Source: Polytrichum commune (lineage: Eukaryota; Streptophyta; Polytrichopsida; Polytrichales; Polytrichaceae). Taken from it: DNA of 64,000 bases. Position 1 is the first letter of the stretch, and every line of letters starts with the position of its first letter. Positions 10,936 to 22,652 of this stretch are shown in pieces. The notes beneath the pieces are model-generated. The model made no database searches. It saw only the letters and a list, made by a program, of their open reading frames with translations, and had not been told where the DNA came from. The stretch lies in the NCBI GenBank assembly GCA_950295325.1, contig OX485803.1:14756001-14820000 (forward strand), given 5' to 3'. The position numbers were made by a program, and so were the translations under genes.

Positions 10936-11299
10936 TATGTGTGCATGCTAAAAACGGGCTTGCCATATTCAAAACTTGTCAAACCCAATAGCTACTCCTT
11001 GGAGCCTAAGAAAACCGGGGCACAGTGGGGGGCGACTCCATGTGCGATGCCCATCCATGTCTATTCTATTGCTTCTATTGGCCTACATCATGTATACTAT
11101 GCGAGCCCTAGCGCAAAATATGAAGATGTCATCATGTTTTGACACCTTTGAAATAGGAAATAAAGCCCTTTAACCCTCATTTTGGGTCACCAAGTTTAAA
11201 ATGACAGTATGGAGTCCTTAATTTGAATTCATTGTATTTGATATCGACCTCCTTTAGGGTTAACATTGTCATCATGGGGAATTCTCAAGTTATTGAGAT

Positions 11300-11988
11300 G
11301 TGTTATAATGATCATATTATGGTGTTGTTGTGAGTGTTTGGAGGACAAACTTATTAGTAGTTCAGGTGGAGGAGTGTAAAATTAGCCATAATTTCAGGCC
11401 ATGTTCAACACAACAAGATTTGACATTTGTTAAGCACAATATAACCAACCTTGTGTTCTCATTCTCTAGCTAACATGCCATGAGAGGAGTTGAACTTAAC
11501 TAGGCTTGTCAAGTTAAGAGTTGCCTTCATTGTGAGTGTTATTATGACGACCCTTATTCATTGTTATAGTTAATTTTACCATGGGGCTTATGGAGACTAT
11601 TAGGGTGTATATGATATTCGGGGGTGGGGGGGGGGGGTGATACGCTTGAAGGAGTTGGACATGTTTGGTTAGGTGAGGAAGCTCTTGGTTGAGGTTAGTG
11701 TTTGTGTGTGGGAGGTTGTACAAAAGGAAGGAATGTGTTGAATAGTGTGGCATATTCAGGTTTTAGTGTTGTGGAGTTTTCTTGGTAGTATTGAGAGTCT
11801 TTTTGTTGGAATGTTTTTAAGGATGTGGTATGTAGGTCTTGGGTTTGGGGAGATATCTCTGGCAAGTAGAATGAGGGTAGAGGAGTTCCACATGTAATAG
11901 TGAATAGCTTTACATTTGGGTTTTTAAAGGTGTGTATATGAAATGTAGAGGAGGGTTCTTATAACGTTTGTGTTTATTATGGGAAAGA

Positions 11989-12026
<38 letters not shown>

Positions 12027-12059
12027 TTTTCTTTTTTTTTCTTTTTTTTTCCCCTTTTT

Positions 12060-12095
<36 letters not shown>

Positions 12096-12740
12096 TGGGG
12101 GGGGGGGGGGGGTTGAATATGAGTGTGTTGGGTGTACTTCGTATGTATATGGAGTTTATCTTCTGGTGGTGTACCAGTGGTTGTGGAATCGTAGGGGCGA
12201 TGTTGGTGATAGGTATTTCCATGATGTGTATTTCTCATTGTGTGGTGTTGGTCTTGAGGATCTTTGTGGTTGTTGGATGCTTGTGTGATGTGTGAAAAAA
12301 ATTATTATTATGAGGGCGCGTAGTATGTATTTGAGATGGATATGTTTGTGGAGGACTTTATGGGGAGTGCAATGGGGTTAGGTGCATGTATTTTTTTTAT
12401 TGTTATGTTGGTGTGATATTGTGTAGGCGTGGGTAATTGTGTTTTTTTTATTTTTTCTTATCATATATTTTGGAAAGATGATGAGAATTAATGAAAGAAC
12501 CTTGAACTCTTTATGATATATATCTAGATAGTACACAAAGCAAGTGAAATGAGTTATTGATGTGAGCCTATGAAGGAAGTATTCATGGTATATGTTGTAT
12601 ATATTCTTGTTGGTTGGTGGTGGGTTATGGAAACCCGGAGGGACTTGGAGTTGAGATAGTGTTCCTTCATTGTGCGTTGGCGGGTGGGCAATTGAGTGGT
12701 TGTGGGTAGGAGGGCTTGGGAGGGTGGCGGCCAAAGATTG
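11300..12740 (-). mobile_element. Strand-biased, decayed retroelement-like sequence (LINE remnant?)
   Basis: The plus strand is strongly G+T-rich, so the minus strand reads as A+C-rich frames with many Thr, Pro, His and Asn codons. This is the same style as the minus-strand LINE at 54.3-59.6 kb. Several broken minus-strand frames (11514-11753, 11924-12238, 12378-12734) follow one another but none has a domain I can name. It lies directly downstream, in the minus sense, of the ORF1-like remnant at 12740-13356, so I infer a decayed LINE body. Low certainty. Confidence 0.35.
11990..12112. repeat. Compound microsatellite: (GTT)n, T/C tract, (GT)n, G tract
   Basis: In order: (GTT)n at 11990-12024, a T-rich run with single C interruptions to about 12050, (GT)n at 12062-12091, and a run of 16 G at 12097-12112. 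Another G run lies at 11625-11637. Frames of poly-Cys, poly-Val or poly-Thr across this segment are artefacts of the repeats. Confidence 0.9.
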
Positions 12741-12742
12741 TG

Positions 12743-13356
12743 TTATATAGCTTGTAAGCGTTGGTTTAAGAGTTGGAACTCCATGACCGTTGCTCCTATA
12801 GCCATAGTGGTGCTTGGAGTTTGAATTTTAAGTATGTCAATTGTCGTTTCCACACATTTGTCTATATCGAGGTTGATTGTGGACATCATCATGGCAAGTT
12901 TTCCATCAAGATTTTTCTCCCAAGCTTGCATTGTGCAGTTGAAGTTCTTCTTGGTAATTGGCGGGTTGGTAAGTGCGGAGTTATGCATTGTTTGAATTTT
13001 TGTGCAATCGTCTCTCAGGTCGGGGCTTGGGCTACGTGGATGGTGGTTTGGTTTGGCTCCAAACCGGCAATGCTTCCACGATGAGGTATGCATTCAACAC
13101 GCCTCCCAAGGGTGTACACGAATTTGTTTAAGCACTTGGTGTAGACTGTGACATTAAGACATTGTATGTGACATCCTTTGGCTTATCTATCTTCCTTGTG
13201 CTTGGGGGTGTGTCCAAAGCTCACACCAACGATGTTGTCTTTATTGAATAACTTCTTGATGGTTCTAACTATGGCGGACTGCAGTTGATTTTGAGATGGT
13301 TTGTTGACAACCAAGATTGTATTAATGCGAAGCTCAGATGGGTTGTGTGTAGCCAT
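12743..13356 (-). pseudogene. LINE ORF1-like remnant
   Basis: A minus-strand frame opens with ATG at 13356 (MATHNPSELRINTILVVNK) and reads through SFGHTPKHKEDR to an in-frame TAA. It then continues AKGCHIQCLNVTVYTKCLNK and FVYTLGRRVECIPHRGS until another stop near 13030, and a further frame carries on to 12743. The wording resembles gag-like ORF1 proteins of plant LINEs, but I recognise no zinc knuckle. The stops mean it is dead. It may belong with the region below it (11.3-12.7 kb). Confidence 0.45.
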
Positions 13357-13364
13357 TGACGAGT

Positions 13365-13605
13365 GTACCGCACCGCACCGGCGGCGGTGTTAGGAACACT
13401 GAAAGTAGCACACCGGGAACGGCCGAGAGGCTGGAGACGGAGAGCGTCACCGGGAGCGGCCTGGGAACGTAGGAGCAGCATGGGAACGACGCCGAGAGAA
13501 GGGAGCAGTAGGGGAACATCCCGGGAACGAAGTGAAGACCGGCGGGAACGGACTAAGCCGGCAGGAACAAGACACACCATAGGGAACGGCCGAAATAGTG
13601 AGTAG
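13365..13605. other. GC-rich island with repeated GGGAACG words
   Basis: About 240 bp that is far more G+C-rich than its surroundings. It contains about eight copies of GGGAACG or near variants at 20-35-bp spacing, mixed with GCCGAGAG and GGAGCAG words. It starts immediately beyond the ATG of the ORF1-like remnant and is followed by a TATATAAAG motif at about 14100. It could be a promoter or LTR segment of an unrecognised retroelement inserted here. No coding function is visible. Confidence 0.5.
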
Positions 13606-14098
13606 GTGGAAACTAGTGAGTACCCAGTCACCTTTTTGGGATAGGAGGCAAGCACGCTAGTAGTAGGAAGTGAGCACATTAGTAACTAGAGGTAGTAGCC
13701 ACCTAGCTATGTAGTGACTACTTAGTAGACACCTAGGTACTCTTAGTGAACACGTACTCACTAGTCTAAGGGATGTAGATGGAAAACACTGCCAAGGGAT
13801 GAAAATCCCTTGGACGAACATAACTACCATCCATGCGGCAATGAACATCCACCTTTTGAATGAACGGATGTTATGAATGATAACCGATTACCTTAGGCAC
13901 ATCTAGGAATAAGGAGGATTGCATCATAATTAACACCACATGAACATTCAAATTAAGCATGTACTCATCATTAAAGTAGATATTCCGGACTAAAATTAGA
14001 CTGTAGATAGATACAGAGCTAAAAATAGCCGAATCCTACATGTGGTAATAGGGTACTAAGGCCTAACCGCCTAATTAGGAAATTAATAGATTTCATAC

Positions 14099-14107
14099 CT
14101 ATATAAA
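14099..14107 (+). promoter_or_regulatory. Possible TATA box (TATATAAAG) upstream of the GAAGAC segment
   Basis: TATATAAAG lies about 25-30 bp before an unremarkable start region and about 60 bp before the purine-rich GAAGAC array. This layout resembles the promoter part of an LTR. There is no second LTR or primer-binding site that I can identify, so this is a weak call. Confidence 0.3.
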
Positions 14108-14159
14108 GAGGGCACTTAGGGGCCCTAATTCACCTCATTATCATTTTCAACAATCCAAC

Positions 14160-15185
14160 GTTAACGTCAAGAGGAGCATTATCAGGAGCATTTTTAACGA
14201 AGACCACGAGACCGATTTAGAGTTTATCGGGAGCGTTTTGACGACAACCGGAGCTTTGCGACTTTACTCGAGGAATTGAAGATCTTTTCGACAACCTTGA
14301 AGACTCTAAAACTTTTAGAGATATTCGAAAACTGAAGGCCCGAGGATGAGGGACCACGAGGCTGAGGGACCACCAGACCGCAAGGCTTAGAAGATTTTCG
14401 AAGACGAAGACTAAGGAGCCTTGAGCCCTTGAAGAATTAATCGAAGACCTTTTCGACGAACGTGAAGACTCTAAGGCTCTTAGAGAAATTTGAAGATCGG
14501 AAAGCCACAAGGCTGAGGGACCACGAGGCCGCAAGGCGTGAAGACGAAGACCGAAGACTTAGCGATATTTGAAGATACTCGAAGACGAACAGCTTCGAGT
14601 TTGAAGACCGAATTTAGACTGAGATCCCGCAATACTGAAGGCCCGCGGACTGGAGACCGTGACTGGAGGACCGCGGAACCGGATGGCGAGTTTTCCGAGA
14701 CTTGAAGACTGATTCATAACGAATCCGAAGACTCGGAGATATGAAAACCCCTTTTGGGTGTACCTTGAAGATTGAGGGCCCGAGGTACTGAGAGACCACG
14801 AGACCGTAGGAGCGAAGACTAAAGACCTATGAAATACTTGAAGACTTGATTGAAGACTTTTGAAGACCGGGAGAACATGAAAAACTAAAGGACCACAAGA
14901 CTGAGGGCCCATGAGACTGGAGGACCGAGAAGACAAAAGACTAAGGAGATTTTGCAGGTCGAAGACCAAGGAGGTTCTCGAAGCTAAAGACTAAGGCGTT
15001 TCAAAGTCAAGACTGGGGATACTTGTGATGGCTAAGAAGATTTTTCCAAGATCAAGAAGATTCTCTTGAAGGTTGAAGACCAAGGAAGTTCTCGAGACCA
15101 AAAGGGATAGACTTTCATAATTCGAGAATACAAAGGGAAACCAGACAAAAGAACTCCGAGAGATTGAAGACATTAAGAGATCTTC
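14160..15185 (+). repeat. 1-kb purine-rich array built on GAAGAC
   Basis: The plus strand is strongly purine-biased and repeats GAAGAC or GAAGAT every 10-30 bp, mixed with GAGGGACCACGAG and CGCAAGGC words. A larger unit is visible: the stretch from TTTCGACAACCTTGAAGACTC (14287) recurs 164 bp later from TTTCGACGAACGTGAAGACTC (14451), with the same word order. Degeneracy increases toward 15 kb. Frames on the minus strand here are rich in Ser, Leu and Phe and are artefacts of the repeat. No protein or RNA gene is recognised. Confidence 0.7.
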
Positions 15186-15359
15186 AAGCCATCATTCGAG
15201 AATAAGAGAATTTAAGAACTTTCAATTAGTCAATCTTTCATGGAAGTTAGTACCTTATAAATGGATTACTAAAATGATTTATGAGATTGTGTACTTTGGT
15301 TGAGGATTTAGAATCGGAAATAAAATCGAAGAATGTTTTGATGCCATTACATTGATTGC

Positions 15360-15600
15360 AAAAGCACTCTTTATGTTCACAACACTTAACCTCGACATTA
15401 GGATTTCGGAAAACATAAACTTGAAAACTTAGGCCAACCGCTTATTAGAAGATGGCCTCCACAGAGATTATAATCATTCAAACCATGAAAGATATTGTAT
15501 ACAAGAATGAAGTTCTTCTAAATACACTTAACCTTGACATTAGGATTTAAAGGAACATAAACTTACAAACCTAGGTCATCTGCTCCTTGAAAGTTCAAAA
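15360..15600. repeat. Direct duplication of about 75 bp
   Basis: The segment around CACTTAACCTCGACATTAGGA (15389 on) recurs at about 15528 as CACTTAACCTTGACATTAGGA, with matching flanking words (ACATAAACTT, CTTCTAAATAC-like). Spacing is about 140 bp. Confidence 0.6.
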
Positions 15601-15649
15601 AAGCACGGAAGCAAACTATCATGAATCTAAATAATAGTATACAAGCAAC

Positions 15650-18540
15650 CACCTTCATAGAAAAGGAAACCTAGAAAGGTCTAATTTTGGTGGAAGTAAC
15701 TTCCATGTAAACCGGTTCAGCAGCGGGTTACACCGTCTAAGGCTGAGGGTTGAAGGTGACCTCGACAGGTTGTCAACAACCTGGTCATATGTTACACTAA
15801 CTTTGAATTTTTCATAGTTGTAGACTAGGCGGTATTCTAAGATCAAGTCTCTTGCCTCCTTGGTGGCTAGAGTAAATAATGCATAGTCCTTTGTTACTTC
15901 CGATTTGTTTTGTTTTGTTTTATTTTATTTTCACAAATTGAAAAATCAATTGCAAGAAAGGAATAAAAAAAAATCCGGTTTTGTCAAGGTCAGAAATTCA
16001 AGTTGTTGGCCTCCGTAGTACGCCAAAATGTAGCTCTCACGTACTAGTGTATTGAAGATGCTATGTGTGGTGTGGTCACATAGTGTGTCACATTTGATAT
16101 GGAGTTGAAGGTTTTGCGCCTTTGTAACCAATTCAAAATTCATTTCAACTTTATCGATGACCTCCACACCCTTTTCAAGTTCCATCATAAATGCATGTTC
16201 TACCCTCAATAATATTAATCCATCGTTGAGCAGGTGCTTGAGGTGTAGATTGAGAAAGCCCGCCCAATTCTTGGTGATTTAGTTCAAATCAATATCAATT
16301 GGGCTTGAGTAGTCCGTACCAAGAAGTGTGTTCACCTTATGTAGATGATCAGGACACGCAATTGGGGCATTCCTTTGCTTATGTTTTGAATATGGTGTCG
16401 AAACTAATCATGATGTGAATGAAAGCCCTCGGACACCTCAGTGTATTGTCTCACCTTTTCATGTTTTGGAAGTTGTGTGAAATAAAGGTGATATCTCGGA
16501 ACCGCATTTGGCCTCTCATATGCGTAAAGGCATTGGTGTACCCTTATGAATGCTCGGTGGAGAGTTTGGCATTCTTCAATTTTGGTGAGTGATGTCCCAA
16601 TGCTTAAGAACTCCTTGTCCAATTGGGTCTCTTTTAGGATTGATTTGCCTCTTTGAGTAGTCATGGCTTCCTAGATGTGATATCCATACCACATTTGTAC
16701 AACAATTTCAATGCTAAGAATTGCTACCTTGTGGCGATTCTGACTTTGTGAGCCCTCCATGTTTTTAAGGTGCGAGGTATTGTACCTTCGTATCCTGTTG
16801 CCTTTCTCCTCTTAGCGTTATGGGTATAGCTTGTGTCTTCCGTTCTTGGATTTTTTTTTTGGAGAGGATAGGCGGGGTATTTCCTACCAAGTAGATGATT
16901 GTTTCTCCTTGTTGCTAGCTTGAAGTTGATTTCCCACTGGAAACTTTGGAGAGGTTGATAGTTGTAGTGAGCTACCACCATGCTTGGGTGTGACTGCCTC
17001 CTATTGCATATCAATGTGTTCATCTTGGTGTGGGGTTGGACTATTGGTGCCTACTTGATCTTTTTGCATGTTTGATGTTGTCTTGTTGTTGGTTGCTCCA
17101 GGTTGGTGGGGTTTTGCTTCCTTGATATGGCCACTCTACAATTTTCTCTCATAAGTCTTGTTGATCATGCCTATGTTGGCCATTTTATGTTGCGGGGATT
17201 TCCTTGGTGATTGTAGCTACATGTGCTAGTCTTCTGGTGCATTGTTTGTTGAGGTTGTTGATACCAATCTGGCGATGGGTGCAAAGTAGGTTGATGTTGA
17301 GGCTATTGTTGAGGTCGTAGATGTGGGGGACCCAATGGATTAGTAATAATCTCCTATTGATTATGATACTTCATTAGTAGGAGTTGATGTCAAGCGGTAG
17401 GGGCCTTCAGAAAGGTTTTCTGTAGTTTGATGCAAGATTGCAAGGATGCAAATTGTCCAACAAGTTGTGGTCGAGGTTGCGCAGACCAAGTGAGTCCCTA
17501 ATGCCAGCAGTGATGGTGAAATTGAGAGTGGCAAATGTACATCTTTATCCTAGTCCTTGCAATTATAAATTGTTAGGCTTGGTGATGGTGTTTTGTTGAT
17601 AATTATATGTGGTTGAGGGTAGCGGTGTGTAGATGGAAAGGGTGGTTGCCTATATAAATTGGGTGGCAGTTTTAGTGCCTAAAAGGTATTGAGGTTGTGT
17701 GTGTATTGAATACGCACCAATGTGTTGTTTTTTGTTAGGTTTTTTTTTTTGGTAGTTTTGGGGGATGCCTTGTTGTTTTATGAAGTGGCTTGCATGTGTG
17801 TGATCAAAATTGGTGTCTTGGCAAGGTGTGAGGTGTTTTTTTTGGTTAGGAGTGGAGATGCTAGTGTCTTGGGTTGTGAGGCAAATTTTGTTTTTTTTAA
17901 TGTAGTTGTTAGGATTTTTTTGGAGGGATACTAGATTTTTTTTGTTTAGGCAAGTATTGTTGATCTTGGTGGTGGCTTGTGTAGGTTGCGGTTGTAAGTG
18001 GTGGGCTTCTTTTTGGAAATCAATGTGAGACCACTAAGATGATTTACATTTGTTGTTGAGTTAAAGTTAGGTATACTAGCGGTTGAAGACAATGTACCTC
18101 GTAGTGAGCGCGAGGAGTATTGTTGAGGAGTATTGTTGAGGAGTTTGGGGAGTTTCTTTATGGTTTGAGAGGATGTAGCCCGGTATAGATCCTTGTTAGT
18201 GGTTGACACTATGGGGTTGGAGCCTACCAGGAGGAAGCTTTGTGGTGCACTTTGATGCAACAACTTTTGGAAAGGTTTTGCTTGTGGCGATATTAGGTTG
18301 AGAAAATGAGTTCTTGGAGATATGGTTTGAGTGAGTAGGTATTGTTGTGTATTGATGGATCATGGCCAAATAGTGTGAGAGGAGACTGATGTGTTGTGTA
18401 GGGTAGAGAGCATAGCAATATGAGTACAATGAGGGTCAAACAAACCTCATTGTGATATAGTAAAGCAAACTTGTTTGTTCTTTGTTTTCCTTCTGCCGAT
18501 ATGGTCCCCGTTGGTGATGTGGTGTCCATAGCATTGTAGA
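15650..18540 (-). mobile_element. Decayed retroelement-like region, minus strand
   Basis: G+T-rich on the plus strand, with a succession of short minus-strand frames. The first opens MDTTSPTGTISAEGKQRTNK at 18529, and others lie at 17946-18263, 16724-17023, 16404-16664 and 15946-16209. Codon style matches the LINE material elsewhere in the window, so I infer a decayed LINE 5' half or ORF1. I could not identify endonuclease, RT or zinc-knuckle motifs, so the assignment is weak. Small tandem duplications occur near 18113-18140 (GAGGAGTATTGTT). Confidence 0.35.
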
Positions 18541-19474
18541 TATGTAGTGAACATGAAAATTAAGAACCACTGAAATCACTCCACACACCATACACTTCTT
18601 CTTTTTATTCTTCTTTAGCATTAAGAAACTTACTAGGTGATTTTGTGTTAATTCTCATAAACTTAGGGTTTGGGACTAAGCCCATGGTCTTATCTACTTC
18701 ACCTAATAAATAACTCTATTCTCCCGAAACCTCTAAGGTGTTTCTTTTTTTCTTTTTCTTTCTAGCATTAGAGGTGGAAATGATAGAAGGTGCAATGATC
18801 TCCTTGAAAACTAGACAAGTTTGCATGCAGATGAAGGATAACGCCTACATGCTTTTGGATCCTGATTTGAGCCTCTCGTGTACACATGGTATATTGAAAT
18901 TTTACAATGTGAATATAGATTGTGATGTGCATTTTTGGTAGATAGTAATAGTTTGTTGCTTTGGAGGTTGTTTTTCTTGACAACTTCACATAAAGGGACA
19001 TAAAGGGACACAAAGTACATCTTTCACACCTAGTATTGTTGCCGACTATAATTCTGACATACCACAATAAGTTTTGATGAATGCAGTTTCCCTTGACCCT
19101 CTCCAATTCTAAGCCTATAATATCATACGTTCACTAGTGTGAACATGGAACCTAAATTAAAGAATTTGACTTATCATAAGTTGAAAATGAGATATTAGTA
19201 TAATATCAATATTATACCAAAATATGAATACTTTGACAACATTCTATCAATTTATAATATGGATGTTAAGACTTTATTGATTTGTAAGCCACCCTATCTT
19301 TCAACCCATACATTAGATACACATGGCCATGATATTTTTTAGGCCACACTAATAGGTGTCAAAGGTGTGAATTGGAAAGAGCTTGATGAAGATTTCATAT
19401 TATCCATTATAAAGACAACATACATAACAATGTGAACATGTTGAAAGTGTTCAGGGGCTAAGATCTACAAGCCA

Positions 19475-19935
19475 CCAAAAATGGGCTTAATTGTGTGTAC
19501 AATAGAGTTACATGTAAAATTTCTCAAAGAGGAATGGAAACATGGGCTTGATCCTTCTTTGAAAAAACTTTCTATGAGTTCATTAGCTCGTCGTGTATCG
19601 AAGTCTGATTTAAAAGTTGGGTGAGAATTTTGGGACCTTCTCTTTCCACCTCAAAAACTTTGAAAGAATTTTAGGATCTAAAATAGGAATGTGCATGGGG
19701 CCCACTATCCTAAATCCCCAATCGGTCAAATGCAAGGCTAGCTTGGCCCACCATCCTAGTAAGACAAGCTAGAAAGCCAATTTTTAATAGCCTAACACCA
19801 TTCTTTGCGTATGATGATTTAAGCATTAAAATAACTTGGGTGACTTTGTGTTAATTCTCATAACTTAGGGTTTGGAACTAAACCCTTGGTTCCATCTGCT
19901 TACTTTATTCATATGTCTAATGGGTACTTTGTTTC
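19475..19935 (+). repeat. Dispersed repeat, copy 1 (second copy 40025-40465)
   Basis: About 460 bp that aligns in the same orientation with 40025-40465. Shared landmarks in order are TTGATCC, AACTTTCTATG, TTTTGGGACCT, AAGACAAGCTAGAAAGCCA, TTTTTAATAGCC and TTTGTGTTAATTCTCATAACT. A fragment with the last landmark is also present near 18648. Divergence is substantial, and no ends with a TSD were found. Confidence 0.7.
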
Positions 19936-22650
19936 CAAGTTGAAGGGACACCTAGTATTAATCGTCTCAATGATGTTATGTAAATGTTGGCATGCACGCT
20001 CACACACCCCTCTATATATAAAAATATATATAATGAATTGGGTGATGACCTCAATATCGAACTTAATCTACTAATAATGTCATATTGAATTTGCGGATTA
20101 GTGTAAATTTAGTTTATGCATCAATGATGCGGGCAAATAGCACAACATTATTAAGCAATATGCATTTGTTCATGTGGGCCCTGAGAATACAACCATGCGA
20201 TGTAATGAGACTCAAATCAACTATTTATTTCACTAGGTTAGGGCATCCCATGGTTAATAATGTTACAAATACCTTGCCACATACCTCTTATATATAGGTG
20301 TCCAAATTAGAAAAGTGACCACAAAAAGCCCATGTACTTGAGATAGGCCCATAACGGACTTTATGATTTCTTTAGTAAAAAGTAGTAAATTGATGACTTA
20401 GAGGTCAATGTAAATGAATTCATGAAGTTTTGACAATATGCAGAACATTTTCAAGTGCACAAACATGTTCCCATTTCTAATTCAAGTAATGCTTATTGTA
20501 GGTCTAGGTTGCCATCCTTAAGGTAGGAGCACCTTATACCAAGACAACACCTAAAACCAACACCCTCATAATAATGCTTAATAAGTACATGTTGATTTGA
20601 GAATGTTTACTATATGAACATCGAGGCCCCTAATGGTTTTGGGTGCCAACTCAACTTTCACTTTTAAAAAACTGCATTTATTTCAATATTAAGGAGAGGA
20701 AATAATTAAAAAGATTGCAATAAACTTGGTCTCTTTTTTCTACTTGGGGATTTTTTTTTTGGGGGGGGGGTCATACGGCTACCACATGTGAAGTTCAAAT
20801 TTCACCACTTGATGAGTGCACCAATTGAGGCCATTAGTCAATCTAGGTGGCCATTGAGCTTGGCACTTAGTTTGTGATTTAAGGTTTCAAATTTTATTGT
20901 TGAGTTTCTTAATCATAAAAATTTAAAGCACATATGTTCTTGAGTAATTGATCCATGAAAATCAAAATTTCTTTGCAATCAAAACAGTTGCACACTATGT
21001 CCCTCCGGAATGGACAATATCAAGCACTAACTTGAGTTGAATGTTTATATCCTTAGACTTTATTGTTACTCTCAATCCTTAAAAGGTGATAGTTGTCCAC
21101 TTTGGGGCACAAATAGAGATGTTAGGATTCGGTCGGCAACAGAATCAAGCACTTCCACATTATGTAATATGCATCCTAGAAGCTCAATTCATGCAAAATC
21201 TTGTTGTTACCTATTCATGATCTCTCCACATTATGATCAAAGTTGGAGCTTGTCGCTCACCTATTTTCTTGTAATTCCAAGAATAAGAATGAGTAGTGAA
21301 GAGTAGATGGGACATATGTGACTCCCATGTGTTGTGCTACAAACATGTATGAAATTTTAAGATGTATGAATTGTTTTTAATATGAAGGTGGATTGGAACT
21401 TGATAACTCGAGTGCGTCATAACGTGTAATAACAAACTCTTTGATGTTGTTAAGTTGTTTGCGCCCCAAGTCCACATGTCTAGTTTATTTTAAGCTACAT
21501 ATGCTAACCACTAATCCCTAAAATGCCCAAGATATCAAGTAGAGTTAACATCAGTTCTTGGATATGTAGTGATATTCCTTGTTTTTTGGTTGCACAATTT
21601 TCTAACAAGCACAGCTCTGTACTCACTTGCCATTTCAGGTTTTATGACCTGTTCAAATTCGTGCTCATTTCTTTTGGCCTCAGACTTTTTTTGTAGAAGC
21701 ATATGATGTACTTTTGTCCTTCATGAATCCCAATGACGTTTGTCATTGCTACAGCCAGGCACTTTCATGGTCAAATCTCTGGAATCCCCTTCAAGCGAAG
21801 GGTTTGTGATGATAATTGATATTAGGTCTCTTCTCACCCATGTTCAATTTGAATCACAAATTGAGAAAGAGGTTACCATGGTTGATAGAGGTATTGTATT
21901 ACTTGTCATAACATATGAGTGATAGTAAATGCAGGTACAGTCTAAGAAGTTACAACGTTCTTCACATGGTAAGTAACATAATGCAGCTCTTAATATTGCT
22001 CCCCAGATCAATTAAATTGTACAGACTTTCTTTGCAAATACAGTATATTCCCACCTTTAGTTCAAGACTAAATAACACTAAACTTGGAAGACTTGACTTC
22101 ACTTGCCCATTTTCACAAATTTTGTCATCATTACAAATTGGTCATCTTCATACGTAGACCTCCCAGGCCGAATTTTATCCTTTTCTTCTCTGCCTACATG
22201 CAGATGTTTGTTTCACTCACAAGTAAAACCCAATGCGTTTACAATGTTCTGACATTTGCAGGTATAAAAATTCAGACTTTCCATTCCTCAATATTGTAAT
22301 GCTGTATCAAATCTTCTACTTCTATATAATTCAGTCTACAGTAGCTCTATGAGGGTACCTACAAGCAAAGGTGATTTCACAAGTCCTCTTTACTTCTACT
22401 TAAAAACTGCCATCCCAATAAAAAGACTGAGGCAATGCCCACAAAATATTGCAGCACTAGCTTCATCCTCGTATCATAGAAGACTTCGCCCACATGTTAG
22501 TTGGATGAGGTCCAGTCGCATAGGTGATATACATCTCAAAGTTGTCACATAAACGTGTACAAATAAGAACTTCCCCCAAATTGTATATTAACAGTGTTCA
22601 AAGGATCCTTTTTGTACAAGTCATATCTTTCCTCCTCAGCACACCAAATC
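19936..22650. other. Intergenic, 3' of the ABCC gene; nothing recognised
   Basis: About 2.7 kb of AT-rich sequence with only short unassigned frames and a T/G homopolymer run near 20751-20770. The last few hundred bases before 22653 should contain the ABCC 3' untranslated region and polyadenylation site, but I cannot place the end. Confidence 0.5.
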
Positions 22651-22652
22651 AC

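Noticed and set aside
11968-12288. Frames encoding runs of Cys, Val or Thr
   Set aside because: They are direct translations of (GTT)n and (GT)n microsatellites.
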